64,000 bases of DNA from Linepithema humile (taxonomy: Eukaryota > Arthropoda > Insecta > Hymenoptera > Formicidae), in the NCBI RefSeq assembly GCF_040581485.1, contig NC_090133.1, positions 27,492,139 to 27,556,138 of the forward strand, written 5' to 3'. The notes under the pieces are model-generated. The model did no database searches. It was given only the letters and a program-made list of their open reading frames with translations, and was not told where the DNA came from. Within the stretch, counting starts at the first letter, position 1. Each line of letters starts with the position of its first letter. Of the stretch, positions 1 to 12,864 are shown piece by piece. A program made the position numbers and the translations under genes.

Positions 1-3000
1 GCTGCTCTGTCGTGCCAGAATTTTAGTTTCGCGCCACTCAACGGCGCCGTAACTAAACTAATAAGCGTCGAGAAGTCGCAGTTAGCGAAAAGCAGTTAGC
101 CCGGATAGTTGCAACGAGGAGTACAGCGGACGTCACCGCTCGAGTTCCGATAACGAAGGTGCTCGAATGGAGAACAAACTAACGCCGATGCCTGGACCTC
201 CAAAACGAAAATGACTTTAATTCTCGATTGCAATTGCAAAGCAGGATTAACAGGATTCAGTTTGAGATTACCACTTATCAGCAGACGGACTCCGATAAAA
301 CTTCCATCACCCGACCGATCGCGTTCCTTCGTTATCCTATTCTTAAATAAAGATGAGATGTATCAGATTTCGCGCGAAACACAGTGCGGAGATAACGATC
401 CTTTTTCGTTTCAAACAAGTTGCATTGAGACTCTTGTTAAAAATATGTTTAAATTAACTATCTCTAATTAATCTGATAAACTTCCCGACACATATGCTGT
501 AAATCGATTTTTCGTTGCCTTAGAAAAATATATGAATTTCTTCTAAATAGATTAAAAATACAAAATGACATGAATTAAATCTTTTACTGTTACATCTGCG
601 CGCAAAAATACTTATTTTTTTCCGACCAGTTTACAAAGGATATAACAAGAATCTTAAGAAGACGTCTTCCTATCACATCCGGCGAGGCGAGGAGGACTTT
701 AATCCAACGTTGAAATTGCAAATCAAGTTTAACAGGCCTCGAGACGGAGATGAATATTTAAAACGATGTAATAAAGCTACGAACAAGTGGATGAAGATCT
801 TTGTAACCTGACGTTTAATTCGCAGAATGAAACAACTAACCTAACAAAATTTCTCCCTAAAATTGTTCTATTTGACGTTCAATTCAACAATCTTTCAAAA
901 ACGACGAAAAAATGTATTATAATGTTCATAATTTTTTACAGTCACATTTGTTTCATTTTATTTGAATAATTGCAGCGAGATAAAATTGTATGATAGACGA
1001 AAAGAGTTAACAATCTCAAAAATCTACTGTCGTGTAACAATCAAGCTATTTTAGGAATCAGCCGTTATTTTGAGAAATTGATAAAGTCGAGAAATTCGCT
1101 GCTGGATAATAATCTATGTTAAAAATTTACAAACGCAAAAATTCAAGTTGCAAGATTTGATCGCTGTTCGATCTCCAAGTGAGGCGGAAGAGTGTTTCGC
1201 CGAGACATTTGGAAGAAATGAAACTTTATTCAGTAACAGATCCAATAACAAGAGCTCGAGTGGATGAGTAAACTGCCGACGACCCTTCTATCCCCACCTC
1301 TCTAACGCTACCCTGAGCAAGGAGCTTCCTCTCTCGTCTCGCCAACAGGATCTTGAGAATTTTCGCAGACGCCATAGGCAACAGACACCACTGATTCCGA
1401 GATTACGAGTCTAATTAACGGATTAAGTGACTGGGCCGTTCTGTTTGCGAGAAATTAACTCGCACTTTAGACACCTCAGTTAATTTTCGAACTACGGTTG
1501 AATCCCGAAAACACAAGATGATAGAATGCAAGAAGCAAATTTCTATTCCTATCTCTAAAATATTATTTATAAAGGATATAGTTTTATAAACGACTTTAAA
1601 ATCAATTGTATTGTAAAGTTGAACCTCCAGTTATTTCTTGAAAGACTTAACTTAACAAGATTTTTCGTATTTTTGTAAAATGTTCCCGAATCCTCAATCT
1701 TTAAATTTAATTTTAGTGCATCGATAACGTACATTCGATGTATCAATAAACTTGTAGAGTGAGATAGAATTTCAGAAAAGCATAAAAGACATACGTATTC
1801 TCCAGAGAACGAAAATATGTACTTCTCGAGGCTTTGCCAGATGTCTGCTTTTCTTACACTCAGCTGTTCCTTTCCCTCGAAATAAAATCCATATTCGGGC
1901 ATATATGTATGTATAAGCAGATTACACTAATATTTTTTACAATTTCGCCGCTATAAGTCGACACGTAAGACGCGCCACGCTGAACTCTTTTTATTCCGTT
2001 TTCCGTAATTGTAAGCTATTCTAAATAAAAAGTAACATTACGTTGATTAAAATAACGACATAAGTAAAAATGACATTTCGAAATGCTTTTAAAAACATAT
2101 GATATTTTTCTTCGTAAAAGATATTTAAAAATTCTATTAAAACGCAATAAAAATTGTTTTACTTGAAAAGTAGGATAACATGATTCATTTAACAGCTGAT
2201 TTATTGATAATCGTTAGTCTCAACATTTTTCCTTCTCCGTGCGAAATGTTAATAAAACACTACGCCAAGCAGAAAAAGAAAATTCACGTGTCTTTCAACG
2301 TGGGAATATCTGCGTATCCTCGTTCACGTCATCGGTCAGCATTGATCTTTGAACGGTCCGTTACTTCGCATACTCACTCGGTGCACGGTAACGTGGAACT
2401 GATATGTTCCAGGCGATTGATCATCCGCCTGACTAGTTGGACTAGCGCGCTTGATTTCTCCGGCATGCACCTCGGAGCTTAAGGGAGAAGCCATCGATTA
2501 CGGGTCGCTTGGTAAATAAGAATTTTCACATATCGCACGCCGATCGATGCCCGAAAATCAGTTTTGTAATTACTTCCTTCCTTCCTTACCGCACAGTTCG
2601 TTAAGCTTCATCTCGTCCGTGGATTCGATAAGATAGAATTTAGATGAAACTGTAGATACTACGTGGAAAGATTCTCAAACGCGAAATTCTTCGAAATCAA
2701 CATCTATCGAGTTGAATAATATTAGAAACAGAATTTAATATCGCACATGAGATTATTATCGATATAAAAATGCAGCCTTTGAGTAAATTAATGTTTCTAA
2801 CTGAATTATGTTATTCCGTTTTTCGAAATTCACGATAATTATCTTCGGCAACTTAACTAGACATAAATTTGCAAGCAGTAGTTTGCAAACTGCGAGAAGT
2901 CAATTATTGATTGATAGAATCAATAATTAACCTTACTGATGTGAATAACGCGAAAAGATTAATTTGCCAGCACTTGATTTTAACTCTTTTATCATCCACT

Positions 3001-6000
3001 CGCTATTCACCAGCGAAAGCGCCGAGATCCGGAAAGATCATTCCTAGTTAATGTTAGCCGAAACGAAAATCTTTCACGAGCGTAGAACAATGGGGACGAT
3101 CTCGGCCGAGAATGGAGCAATTTCACACTGTCGCTTTGTCTCCGCCGCGAAAGATTCCTCTCACGTATCGGACGCGAGAGAGTTTGCGTCGTCGACTACG
3201 AGGCTAATTAATCTCTCGCGGTTTTCGTGATAAAGACCATCTCCGGAAATGATTTAAGATCGTCGTCGCCCGACGAAGCGAGCAAACGCGGATTTCAGCG
3301 CTATTCGAGTATAAAATTCCGAACATCTTGCGGCAAGAAAGTTAATTGAAAATTAACCTTTCCTATATCGCGTGAGTGAAAATTACGAAAAATATGTTAT
3401 TCGAATATTATTCTGATTTAAGATGAAAGAGTAATTTCACGTTAAATTTGCTAATATCATTCCCGGAACTTGAAATTTCGCGTATGCGAGCTTGAAATTA
3501 TCCAAGAGTCGTCGACGAGTGTCTGGAATCCGCACGACGCGACGGCAAATCGATTGATGTCGCGCATTCGCCCCTGAGTACATTTCGCAATTTCCGGCCG
3601 TTAATAATTTCTAATTAGCGTCATGGGTTCCGTTCCGTTTGATGCGGCCGATCACGCTATGGCTGCATCTCTTCCGCGTACGATTGCGTTCAATTTCGAT
3701 ATTCGCGGCGATCGATCGATTTTCGACATATGAGAGGATTATCGAGGAACTAATCGGGAGCTTGAAAATAGCTATTATCTACGATTAGGCTGTCTACTTT
3801 ATGGATAGAGTCTATAACATTCTCAATTATTATTTAAAAGCTTTGTGCTTATTTAATACCTCACGTCGCACATGCATTAGCTCAATATTAATTTTTTTGG
3901 TACTTATTATTTTTGTATTCATCGTAATAGAAAGCAGTTTTTGTGCTCCTCGCCTAAAACTGTCACTCATGAAAGCGGAAAAAAACAAATTTATGGGATA
4001 TCTCGACGTGATAAACGATAACGTTGACGACATTCGAACAGCTTCCGATATTCGATCGACCTAATCGACCAGAGAAAAACATTTCAGCAACTACTCCGAC
4101 GATCAAGAGGGTGATTTTATTACGGTGTCGCAGTTAATTGTGAGTGACACGCGGCATGCGTGGGGAAAACAGGGTGCAAATGTTAACACGTGTGTCTTCG
4201 CGAGCGACCCTTCCGTTTACAGGGGACACCCCTTATCTCACACTATCAATCATGATGTTCGCGCCGCTTCTCGACAGTCATCCTGCGTTATTATCATCGC
4301 TAATGACCGGCCGTTGTATATCGGCGCGAAGAAACAAAATTCTGCCACTCACATGCTTAGAGCGGTGGAAAGATAGCGCAGTACAATAGATCAGTTTAAC
4401 GAGAAAATTAACACCGCCGGCGATTTTACTATGTACTATGTAGGAAAACACCGGTGCACAGTATCAACGATCCATTGCTGACAATCTCGGAATGATGTAT
4501 GCCGCGAGTGCGTAAAGCGTGAAATTGCAGGTAGGATACGCGCAATGCTCCGCCGATCATTACGATCAGCTGTTAACGATCCGTCATTGAGATATCGCTC
4601 GGCCGACATTACGTCACGTTACATTGTGCAATATCGCAGCGCGTCCCTCGACGCGAGCTCATTATCGATATCGATGCGTCGATGAGCCGAGTGATGAACT
4701 GCAAGCTTCGTAACATAATACGTAACGTAATAGCAAAATACTTTCTATACTTTCGCCGATGCGATTTAATTAACGCGCACCACATTAAAGATTTATTAAT
4801 TTTGAAAAGCAAAGGTCTCAAAGATATTTATTGGTGGAAAAGCTTACTTAAAATTGCAAATAATGTGTCTCGTCGCAAGGCTATAATTATCGTGTCGAGA
4901 AGATTTCAGGTGCGTGCAGACGTAAAACAATAATCACTCGTTACGAATAATAGTAATTGTTTGTTCCTCTTTCAGATCACAACCTCCTCATTAGGTTTAT
5001 AATTCTGTGTTTTATATATAGCCATAACGTAAATGTGAGACGCGTGGAAAAATGCGAAAAAGCATTTCGCATTATTTTCTTCCTTAACAATCGCTAAGAA
5101 TCGTTTCTTCGTATTCGAGATCGTGCGAGTCTTTCCAGTTGTGCATCGTTGTGACAATACAGATCGAAAGTGCAGTTACGATTGTAAGACCCAAGTTGGT
5201 CATGCAGAGAGATTAACCTTAGCGATTTCTCGTTTTGTATACAAGTGAGACCAATCCCGAAGATTGTCGTACTATTTATTGTCCTTTTGGCAATTATTCA
5301 ATTTAATATCACTGCAATTAGGATAATTTAATAAAAATTATGATATTGATTTCGTTGCAATATTTCACATGATTAAAATGTTACTTTTAGTAAATTGAAC
5401 TTACAATTCCCCTGTTTTCGACGAAAAACAGAAATTACGATAGAAAAATCTTGAAAGGGGACCAAAATAAAAAAACGCTAGAGGTTTTCATGTGGTTGAC
5501 GTAAAGCACGTTCCTCGTAATACGTCGTAATCTCCCGCGCGCCAGAGTCAATCTTTTAAAGAGCGCATCTTCGGCGCCAGCGTCCAGCTCGCGTGGGAGG
5601 TATTATATCGTGAGAGAGCTTTTTATCAGCGAACGGCATCGCGGACCGGACAGCGGGAAACTGGCCGGACGTGAAAAGACTCGCAGTCGGTATTGCGAGC
5701 TGGCGGTATACTGGCGGGAGCCATAGAGAAAGAGCTGCGGTCCCTGGGAATGTTATTCAACCAGAATCGATTGTTAAAGCCGCCGAAAGCTCCCTAAGTA
5801 GTTAATTGGTCGACACGCGAAATACGTCTGCGCTAGCCCGCCGGAGCAATAACTGCTAATTAATCTGCATCGCGGCGCATTAATCAGCGGCAGACGCCGC
5901 GGATTTGGAAGAAAGTCCCTCTATCTCTGAATGTTCTTTTCTTTAAATCGGTCGTTTACGAGCGGTCGTTCACTAACGAGATATCGAACCAATCTATTCT

Positions 6001-6379
6001 CTGTAATCCGATACAAAAAGAACTGGCGAGAAAAAAGAACAGATGCAAACGTGGAGATCGTCGCGTCGCGGTTGAGACGCGAAATTGAACGTCAATATGT
6101 TAGTTTATTTGAGATGCGTTTTTATAAAGAGTATAAATATAAAGAAATATTAATTAACAAAAATCAATTTTATCTACAATGGCTTATAATTGGAAAATTG
6201 TATTGTTACCTTGACATTTCAATTAAGAAAGATTTAATTCACATAATCCTTTTTGTTGTTTTATCGTAGATTTTGTTTGCAAATCGAAAGCAATTCATAT
6301 ACATAGTTCACAACATTATTCGGGTTTAAAAAAAAATTGTTAAAAAAATGTTTCAACACAAAAATAGTTTTTTGTACGG
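1..6379. other. Non-coding stretch without a well-supported gene
   Basis: I see no recognisable protein family, RNA gene or transposon in this stretch. Open frames are short and mostly overlap one another on both strands. One frame near 3801-4064 (+) has a hydrophobic run that could be a membrane segment, but it has no splice, promoter or homology support. The only weak gene model is the two-exon frame near 4.7-5.0 kb, listed separately. The stretch looks like intergenic or intronic DNA. Confidence 0.55.
4682..5002 (+). CDS. Weak candidate two-exon small ORF with a 66-bp intron
   Basis: An open frame starts with ATG at 4682 and runs 76 codons to 4909. There the sequence TTTCAG is followed by GTGCGT, a usable donor. 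After 66 bp comes a good acceptor, a pyrimidine-rich TTTGTTCCTCTTTCAG ending at 4975. Splicing keeps phase 0, adds eight codons and ends at TAA (5000-5002). The encoded peptide is basic, rich in Ile, Lys and Arg, and not recognised. The intron is near the lower size limit for insects. The acceptor is the best part of the evidence. The frame may be chance, and the acceptor could belong to another transcript. Confidence 0.12.
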
Positions 6380-6448
6380 GAAACCTCAGAAATTTGCTAT
6401 TAACGAGTAATTAATGACATTAAAATAAAGCAAATTAAATTGACTTAC

Positions 6449-6968
6449 CGGTGCGATGCGCAGCAACGGAGTTGTTCGCAAGTTGATCTGTAACATGCAA
6501 AATATATCCAAATTGTAGCAGCAAATTATTTGAAATAATTATTTAAGAAATAATTATTACGTGCATTAAAGTTCCGCTCTGTTATTCAAATATCCAATAA
6601 AAGAATTATATATTTATATTGAATAAGTAACCATAAATATTAAAAATTGTAAATTGTTTACCGAAAGATTTTATTTCAAAGTTTCTTTGTGCGTTGCATT
6701 GCATGATTGATATTTTACGTGCAATATTTTACAAATTACATAGCAAATAAACGATTGCTTACCCTAAAGTTGCTCCGCCGGCACCCGATATCCTTCCTAA
6801 GCCTCATCCTCCTCTCAGACTTCCTTGCAGTTCTTCAAAGCACTCATACGCGTTCGCGATTCGAATGCAAAAATCGCACGATGTTTTAAACGGGGACTCC
6901 CGACGCGTATTTTATCATTCGAACAAAGTAAAACTCGAATATCATCGCACGGATTTCGACACTCTCCG
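6449..6968 (-). pseudogene. Decayed left copy of the duplicated Cys-rich gene unit
   Basis: This minus-strand copy matches the intact plus-strand copy at 7012-7560. Its long exon (about 6968-6763) has a one-base insertion near 6890, deletions, and stops in all three frames (near 6886, 6815 and 6808), so it cannot encode the same protein. The donor at 6762 (AGG then GTAAGC) and the acceptor after 6488 (TGTTACAG) are intact. The second exon, 6487-6449, is 39 bp, open in phase 0, and followed by an excellent donor GTAAGT. That donor is missing from the right copy. The short exon might therefore still be spliced into a longer minus-strand transcript even though the long exon is dead. Confidence 0.6.
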
Positions 6969-7011
6969 CAATAAATAACTCTTTCGTTACGGACACGGCA
7001 GAGTGTCGAAT

Positions 7012-7560
7012 ATGTGCAATCCGTGCAATGATATTCCATACAAGCTTTACTTTTGTCCCGATATAACAAAATGCGCGTCGGGAGGGCCGTTCAAAATATT
7101 GTGCGATTTTTGTATTCGCGTCACGAACGTGTGTGAGTATCTTGAAGAACTGCAAAAAGAACTGAGAAGGAGGCAAAGAGAGAAGGAAGAGGCTCAAAAA
7201 GAGCATCAGGCGCCGGCAGAGAGCAACTTTAAGGTAAATAATCATTCATTTATTTGTTAAATACTGCACGTAAAATATTATGTAATGTAAGGACATATAG
7301 AAACTTTGAAATATTCAGTAAAACATTTGCAATTTTTAATATTTATAATTATTAAAAATAAATATATAATTCTTTTATTAGATATTTGTATAAAAAATGA
7401 ATAAAAATTTAATGCGTGTAATAATTATTTCTTAAATAATTATTTTAAACACTGCTATAATTTGAATGTACTTTGTATGTTACAGATCAATTTATCACAA
7501 CAACTCCTCCGCGTTGCTGTACATCGTGCTGATAATTCAATACAATTTATTTTACTTTAG
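7012..7560 (+). CDS. Candidate two-exon gene for a ~98-residue Cys-rich protein
   Basis: Exon 1 is 7012-7233 if the first ATG is used. The frame is also open upstream to 6979, with a possible acceptor CGGCAG ending at 7001, so 7012 may be internal to a longer gene. The donor AAG|GTAAAT is at 7234 and the acceptor TGTTACAG ends at 7485. The intron is 252 bp, phase 0. Exon 2, 7486-7560, ends in TAG. The N-terminal 41 residues hold seven cysteines, including two CxxC pairs (CNPC and CDFC), so metal binding or disulfides are possible. After them comes a highly charged stretch beginning EELQKELRRRQREKEEAQKE, likely helical or coiled coil. I do not recognise a family and saw no signal peptide. The intact frame contrasts with the broken left copy, which argues weakly for function. 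Expression is unknown. Confidence 0.4.
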
Positions 7561-7600
7561 TATCATTAATCACCCGTTAATAGCAGATTTCTGAGGTTTC

Positions 7601-9162
7601 TCTATATAAAAATCAATCTGATTGGTTAACTTAAAACATTTTACATTTAAAAATTACTTCAACTTTGTCATTTTACTATAAATTTTCATCTGCAAATGAC
7701 CGCAGAAATCTGTTATTAACGACACAATTAATTTGAGATATCTTATATAAATATAACGTCGAGTATCGAGCGCGAGGATCGTACTTGGTATCGAAAGAAA
7801 TTTTACACTCGACACTACTTTGCGATCTCAGTGGAATAGCGCTTGCACAGCGAAATTTCTCACAGCGCTCGCTTCTCAATTATTCATCATCGGAATCACG
7901 ATGGAGCATCCAATCGAGGAGCGTCTCAGATCAAAGATACCGAAGCTCCGTGGTTCCGGTCTGCCCTATCGAACCTGAACAGCGTTTGGAGCGCTGGACA
8001 GTACGGTATACATCTACGGCACGAACCGAAGCAATCATCTGATCCTTCGTGGAACCGGCGAAGAACCGCGACTGCACGCGTTATAAACTGAAGTACTCGA
8101 GCGCGGAATATCCAACGACCCCATCGCCATTTCGCGTAATGAGCAAAGTGAAATTGTTCTTCTCGTGTTTTTCGCTGTAACGAGATGTCGAGGGAAAATA
8201 ACCGCGAATACGTTTATTGCCGACGGACGTCGGTAGTTTAACTCGACGTTGATTAGATTATACGACATAACACTGTATCTATGCACCATTCAGATTAGAT
8301 AACCCTCAATCTGTGTCGCGCTTAGCCGGAACATCTTAACTCGTTACGTAACTGATGGCGTAAGGCACTGGAACTCTCACATCCGAGGCAATTAAACGCG
8401 AAACTCGAAGAGGACGTTATATTTCACGCGATAGAATTAAGAATACTATTTCAACAGACTTCCGGAATTGACATCCCTGTTGAATTATCGAGTTTTTCAG
8501 TTTGCAATAAATCATTGACTTAAGAGTCTGCTGAAAAGTTATGTTCCATTATACGTCGGGTCCATCTACGGCGATGGCTTTCACCATGAAAAAAAAAAGT
8601 GGACGAGAAATGGAAGCCGCGGACATCGGTTTAAAGGAGCAAAGCAAGCTCCCAACCTAACCTTCGGGAAACTTGAAACCGGAGCACTCCCCTCGGCTTT
8701 ATGCAAATCTATCGACGGCTCCGCGAGAAGTTCCACCATCGCTTTCCTATTTCTGCCAAACTTCGAACGAGAAGTGATGCCCGGCAAAGTTCCGGATCGC
8801 ATCGCAATGCGCAGCACTGCGTGAAAATCATCGTACGTCGCTTACAAAGTGTTATTTGTTTGTCGGCAGCTTAGAAGTACGACGCACTTGCACCGATGAT
8901 CCACGATATGACAATTGAAAATCTTATAAATAAAAATGCCAATTGCTGAGCGATAAACAATGTAAAAGTACTTCTGAAATAGTGATCACTGTCGCACCTG
9001 ATCTGTGTTTGCTTCTCCATTTTTAACTTTCTCTTTCATTCCTCTTTCATTTCGAATCTCCAGTTTGAGAACCATCGCCGTGCAAATCATTACGGCTAGC
9101 TATGCGTAGCATAGCGCGCCCGAATGTTTATTCCCATCACCGTAAACCAAAAGTCTACTTAC
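7601..9162. other. Non-coding stretch
   Basis: No supported gene is visible. Overlapping short frames on both strands near 7.7-8.3 kb look like chance in CpG-rich DNA. A 17-bp near-perfect hairpin, GCTATGC-GTA-GCATAGC, lies at 9099-9115. A 28-codon frame at 8575 follows a decent start context but has no other support. Confidence 0.5.
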
Positions 9163-9225
9163 TCTGGAGCAGGATTTCTCCAGCGTTGCGTTCCAGCCCG
9201 CGCCATCAGGCATCAACCGCCCGAC
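9163..9225 (-). CDS. Candidate 63-bp internal exon, minus strand
   Basis: On the minus strand, a textbook branch point TACTAAC and the tract TAATTTCTGCTTTCAG precede position 9225. The exon ends at 9163, directly followed by GTAAGTAGAC. Of the three frames only phase 0 is open across all 63 bp. It reads 21 codons including MPDGAGWNATLEKSC, with one possible N-glycosylation site (NAT) and one cysteine. The phase is compatible with the 37.7-kb exon upstream and the 39-bp exon at 6449-6487 downstream. It could equally be an untranslated exon or an exon of a non-coding RNA. The splice signals are strong and the coding claim is weaker. Confidence 0.45.
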
Positions 9226-11954
9226 CTGAAAGCAGAAATTACTTTAGTTAGTACATTTGATTTTATAAAATATTGTTTCTCTCTCTCTCGGAACTTCTAA
9301 TGTAATAACGCGATATATATTGTGCGTCCCAAGCTGATAGTTCACCGAATAAGTTCAAAGCGTCATTCACATATATTGGCGCAAATTTGTTTCAACAAGT
9401 TTGTCGCAGCGCTTCGTTCAACCGTATAAACGCGATATCTATAATATAAATATTCGGCACTAATTAAAATTTTTAAATATGTAAACGCTGTTTAAGAGTA
9501 TAGATTTATCAATAGTATGCTTTCATTAAAGATATGCTGCAATTTCGAATAATCATGCACGAACGTACCGGTGCGAGTAATAAATGTAATAGTATCTCCA
9601 TAATTTGTGCCCGGCGGTAGCGGTCATAATTGTAATTTACAGTTACGGGAATACGAATCCTATTATATATCGCGTTATGCAATTCTCTGCATCTTCATTT
9701 CTTCCCGATTTTATGTTCCTCGATTACGTTTCTCAATTATTTCTACAATTTCACCAACATTACTATTTTATTAAAAGTTTATCGACGATACCATTAAAGA
9801 TGCATTCTGTAATTTATTAACATCCAATAAGCCAGTGTGTAACGATATCCTATAAGAGCTAATCCTGATTCACGATAATCATGTTGTATCGCGCCCTACA
9901 TGGTATCATAATTGAGGATTAATTTCCGATGTTGACCAGAAGTTCAGTATCTCGTATGGCAAGATTCCGCAACAACTACGCAGCCCGATGATAAATATTT
10001 GCCGTAAGTTGCACGATAGGAAAACGGATAAAAGCGTAATACCACAGCCGTAGGAAGGAAGTACTGCGGCGGAGCATATACGTCGGCGGCGGCAACGGCA
10101 GTATGTTTACGGTGTGTACATACGAACTTAACGAACCGTCGGAAATCCTCGCTACACCGTCGGAGAAAAGCCGAAAGTTGCCCATCATTCGGGCAACTTA
10201 CCCCTCGAGGACTCATCGTTACCACCGCGGCCGTCGCCATTGCCGCTGCCGGTCGTAACTTTGCAGCATCGTCGGCGGTTTTGCTCGCGGACGTGTACAG
10301 AACGTGCGCTTTATTGCCATCATAAATGTCATTTAATCTACATCAATGTGCCCCGGCAATTTCACGCGATACGTTCTGATATACGATGTGCGAACTTCGA
10401 TAACAACTTGAAAAAAAAAAAAGAAAAGTTAAACGGAGAAGCAAAATAGAACAAGAACACGATCTCTCTTCATATTTCTCAGCGATTTTTAATTTTATCG
10501 TAATTTTCTCATGTTTATATGTATATTTAGAAAAAGACGAATAAAAATGAAGATTTAATCAATCAAAATGTAAAAAGAAGTTACGCTTAAGATAACTTAT
10601 GTCAGAAGATAAACTGAAGCGTAAAGTGTAAAAATATAAGAGCAATAAAGAAATATTATTTCTAGGATCAAAATATCAATCCGAATACTTCCGGATTCTT
10701 GCTGACATATTTATGGAATCCCTGGCACGTTTTAATCATTGTCAACAAGCGATATCCGATACAAGTGTGCAGCAAATCTCCGCTTTCACATTCCGAGAAA
10801 GAGACGTGTTTAACGATCGGCTATCGCGGTATTCTCGTGTTACAAGCACAACAGATTGACCGCATCGTGACAGTTCTTGATAAAATATCGCGCAGAAAAA
10901 GTTAAATGGCTTTCTATTTTCGTGATTGTCAAACTACGTCTTTCGACAGTATCAAGACAGATTCTTCTGAACGCTTCAACCGAGAATGACTCCTTGCATA
11001 CAGGGGATTATATTATGTAAGCGAAGTTGTAGCGTGACTTCAGCCAGCTCATGCATATCTCAACGAGAAGTGGGTGCCTCTTCAGCCTACGTTTTTCCCC
11101 GCTTGAATCCCTTCGACCGTGCCTCCTGAATCCTTTAGAACCCACCCTCGTCTGCTCCTTTTAACAGGCGACTCTAAACACGTCGCGCAAATAGTTTTTA
11201 GACTTGTGACAAAAAGTGTATACGTGTACGATGTAAAAAACGTGACAAAATTGATGTGCAATTTTACTTTCAACTATTTTATGTTACGCGTACACTTAAT
11301 AAATTATTTTATTTCATAAATTTTTAAAACTTTAGGGGCATCTTATGATCGTTTTACATCACAAAATTATATGACTTATATAATTATGTGACTTTAAAAA
11401 ATTTAACGAGTTTACCAAATTTTTGTCAACCAATAATGACTTACGTAAATAACATAGGAAATATATAGATGCTGATAATAAGTTGATACTGCAATTTTAC
11501 GATACTGACCTTTGCATGTTAGTTGAAGATTAATTGCGCGCGCGAATACGCGACTGTCGATGAATTTTAATCTGAGTGATTGAAGCGACCGAAGGGATTC
11601 TATGAAGTATCTCACACGCTCAAGAGAATCTGGGTCAGATTTTTACAATTTAAATGGTTTCTCTCGCATTCAAAGCACTGGGATTATCAAGTTGCTTGAT
11701 CCTTTGAACTCTCACCAATATCTGAAATTTCTCGCTACGCTACATTTCCTGCATAATACAACCATCGCATGTAACGCATCTGTACACGGTGCACCCATTA
11801 TAATTTGTGCGCGCAAAGAGATATCTTTATATCACAGCATGTCCAATGATTATGTACTATCATGTTTTTCGAAACTATATTCGTATAATGTTTTTAAGTT
11901 TAGATCGTTTCGGGAATCAGATGACAAAGTTGCAACATAAAATAACGATGACTC

Positions 11955-11970
11955 TTTCTCTCTCTCTCTC
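11955..11970. repeat. (TC)n microsatellite
   Basis: A perfect run of alternating T and C of about 16 bp, followed by a short T run. Confidence 0.9.
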
Positions 11971-12844
11971 TTTTTTATAAACGCTCATTGAATAAAATGA
12001 AACTTTCCTGCATGCTTCTCCCTTTTATCGGAATCCGTCGATATATCGCAACTTTTAAATCGGTAAAGTGCCTGCGAATATCAAGCGACTTCGACAAAAC
12101 ATCGCATACAGAAGCGAGAGTGCACTTTCGGCGCATTTATACACACAGATCTACGGATGCAGCCACCGACACAATGCGACAGCGGAATTGGCTAGTTATG
12201 AGCGTTTTTTGCGAACGCAAGCACAGCAAATCCGGCTACGGACCCGCAGCTTCAGCAGTATTGCGGGTCTTGCTCTTCGAAATGCGTATAGGGGCGCGTC
12301 CTCTCGCCCTCCCCTTCGCCCGCCGTTTCTCCGCTCTCAACGACGCCATCATCCCGCTTCCGAACCAGCCGTGCACCCGACCTCCCCTTCGCCCTTCTTA
12401 CTTTTTTTTTAGCTTCACCGCCGCTCTTTTCCATTCAAGAGACGTGATTGCAGCCTGCATATTTTATGAGACCAGCCTTCAACCCATCTATCCAGCCAGC
12501 CAGCCATCCATCCATGATGGATCCGTCTGTCCGTCGCCGGCTATAATCCAACCTCGCACTTTTCGCGACAGTGTCAAGACTTATTCTTGAGCCACCATCA
12601 TGCCGCACTACCCGCGCCTAGCTCTTAACATCCACCCTCCTTCATTTCCCCACGATGATATCGCACGTTTGTGCAGCTGCGCCGGGGAACGAGCGCAGGT
12701 ATCGCCGCGAATCCGTCGCTAAAATCTCATCCCTGTCCAAAAAATGTAGACTATGTCCGCGTATAATATACCTTCGCACCTTTCTTGCAAAACTTTTGTA
12801 AAAAAATACACACGTAAAACAATTCTTTTCACGTCAACTCATCT

Positions 12845-12864
12845 AAAAAAAAAAAAAAAAAAAA
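12845..12864. repeat. A20 homopolymer
   Basis: Twenty consecutive A residues. No target-site duplication or retroelement body lies next to it, so it is read as a simple repeat and not a retrotransposon tail. Confidence 0.9.

Larger units (their letters stand above)
6380..7600. repeat. Diverged inverted duplication of a small exon-intron unit
   Basis: The reverse complement of 6380-6968 aligns with 7001-7600 through the whole length, with a spacer of about 32 bp. Anchors include GAAACCTCAGAAATTTGC at 6380 against the complement near 7600, the shared AATAATTATTTAAGAAATAA core, and TGCGATTTTTG in the exon. The arms differ by many substitutions and small indels, so the duplication is not recent. 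Both arms keep an exon, a 5' splice site, an intron of 250-275 bp, an acceptor ending TGTTACAG and a second exon. I saw no target-site duplication at the outer edges, so this looks like a local inverted gene duplication and not a transposon. An old foldback element remains possible. Confidence 0.8.

Noticed and set aside
4976..4996. Possible microRNA of the miR-307 family (TCACAACCTCCT match)
   Set aside because: Only the first 12 bases match what I recall of the family; the rest differs and the flanks do not form a hairpin with a star strand.
7003..7011. GTG at 7003 as the start of the Cys-rich protein
   Set aside because: A GTG start is not expected in a nuclear eukaryotic gene; ATG at 7012, or translation from an upstream exon, is more likely.
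11988..12590. 200-codon open frame on the plus strand
   Set aside because: It lies in CpG- and pyrimidine-rich DNA, overlaps other open frames on both strands, is low in complexity near its end, and shows no domain.
12845..12864. Poly-A run as a retrotransposon tail
   Set aside because: No retroelement body or target-site duplication lies next to it; the A22 run at 19820 was rejected for the same reason.
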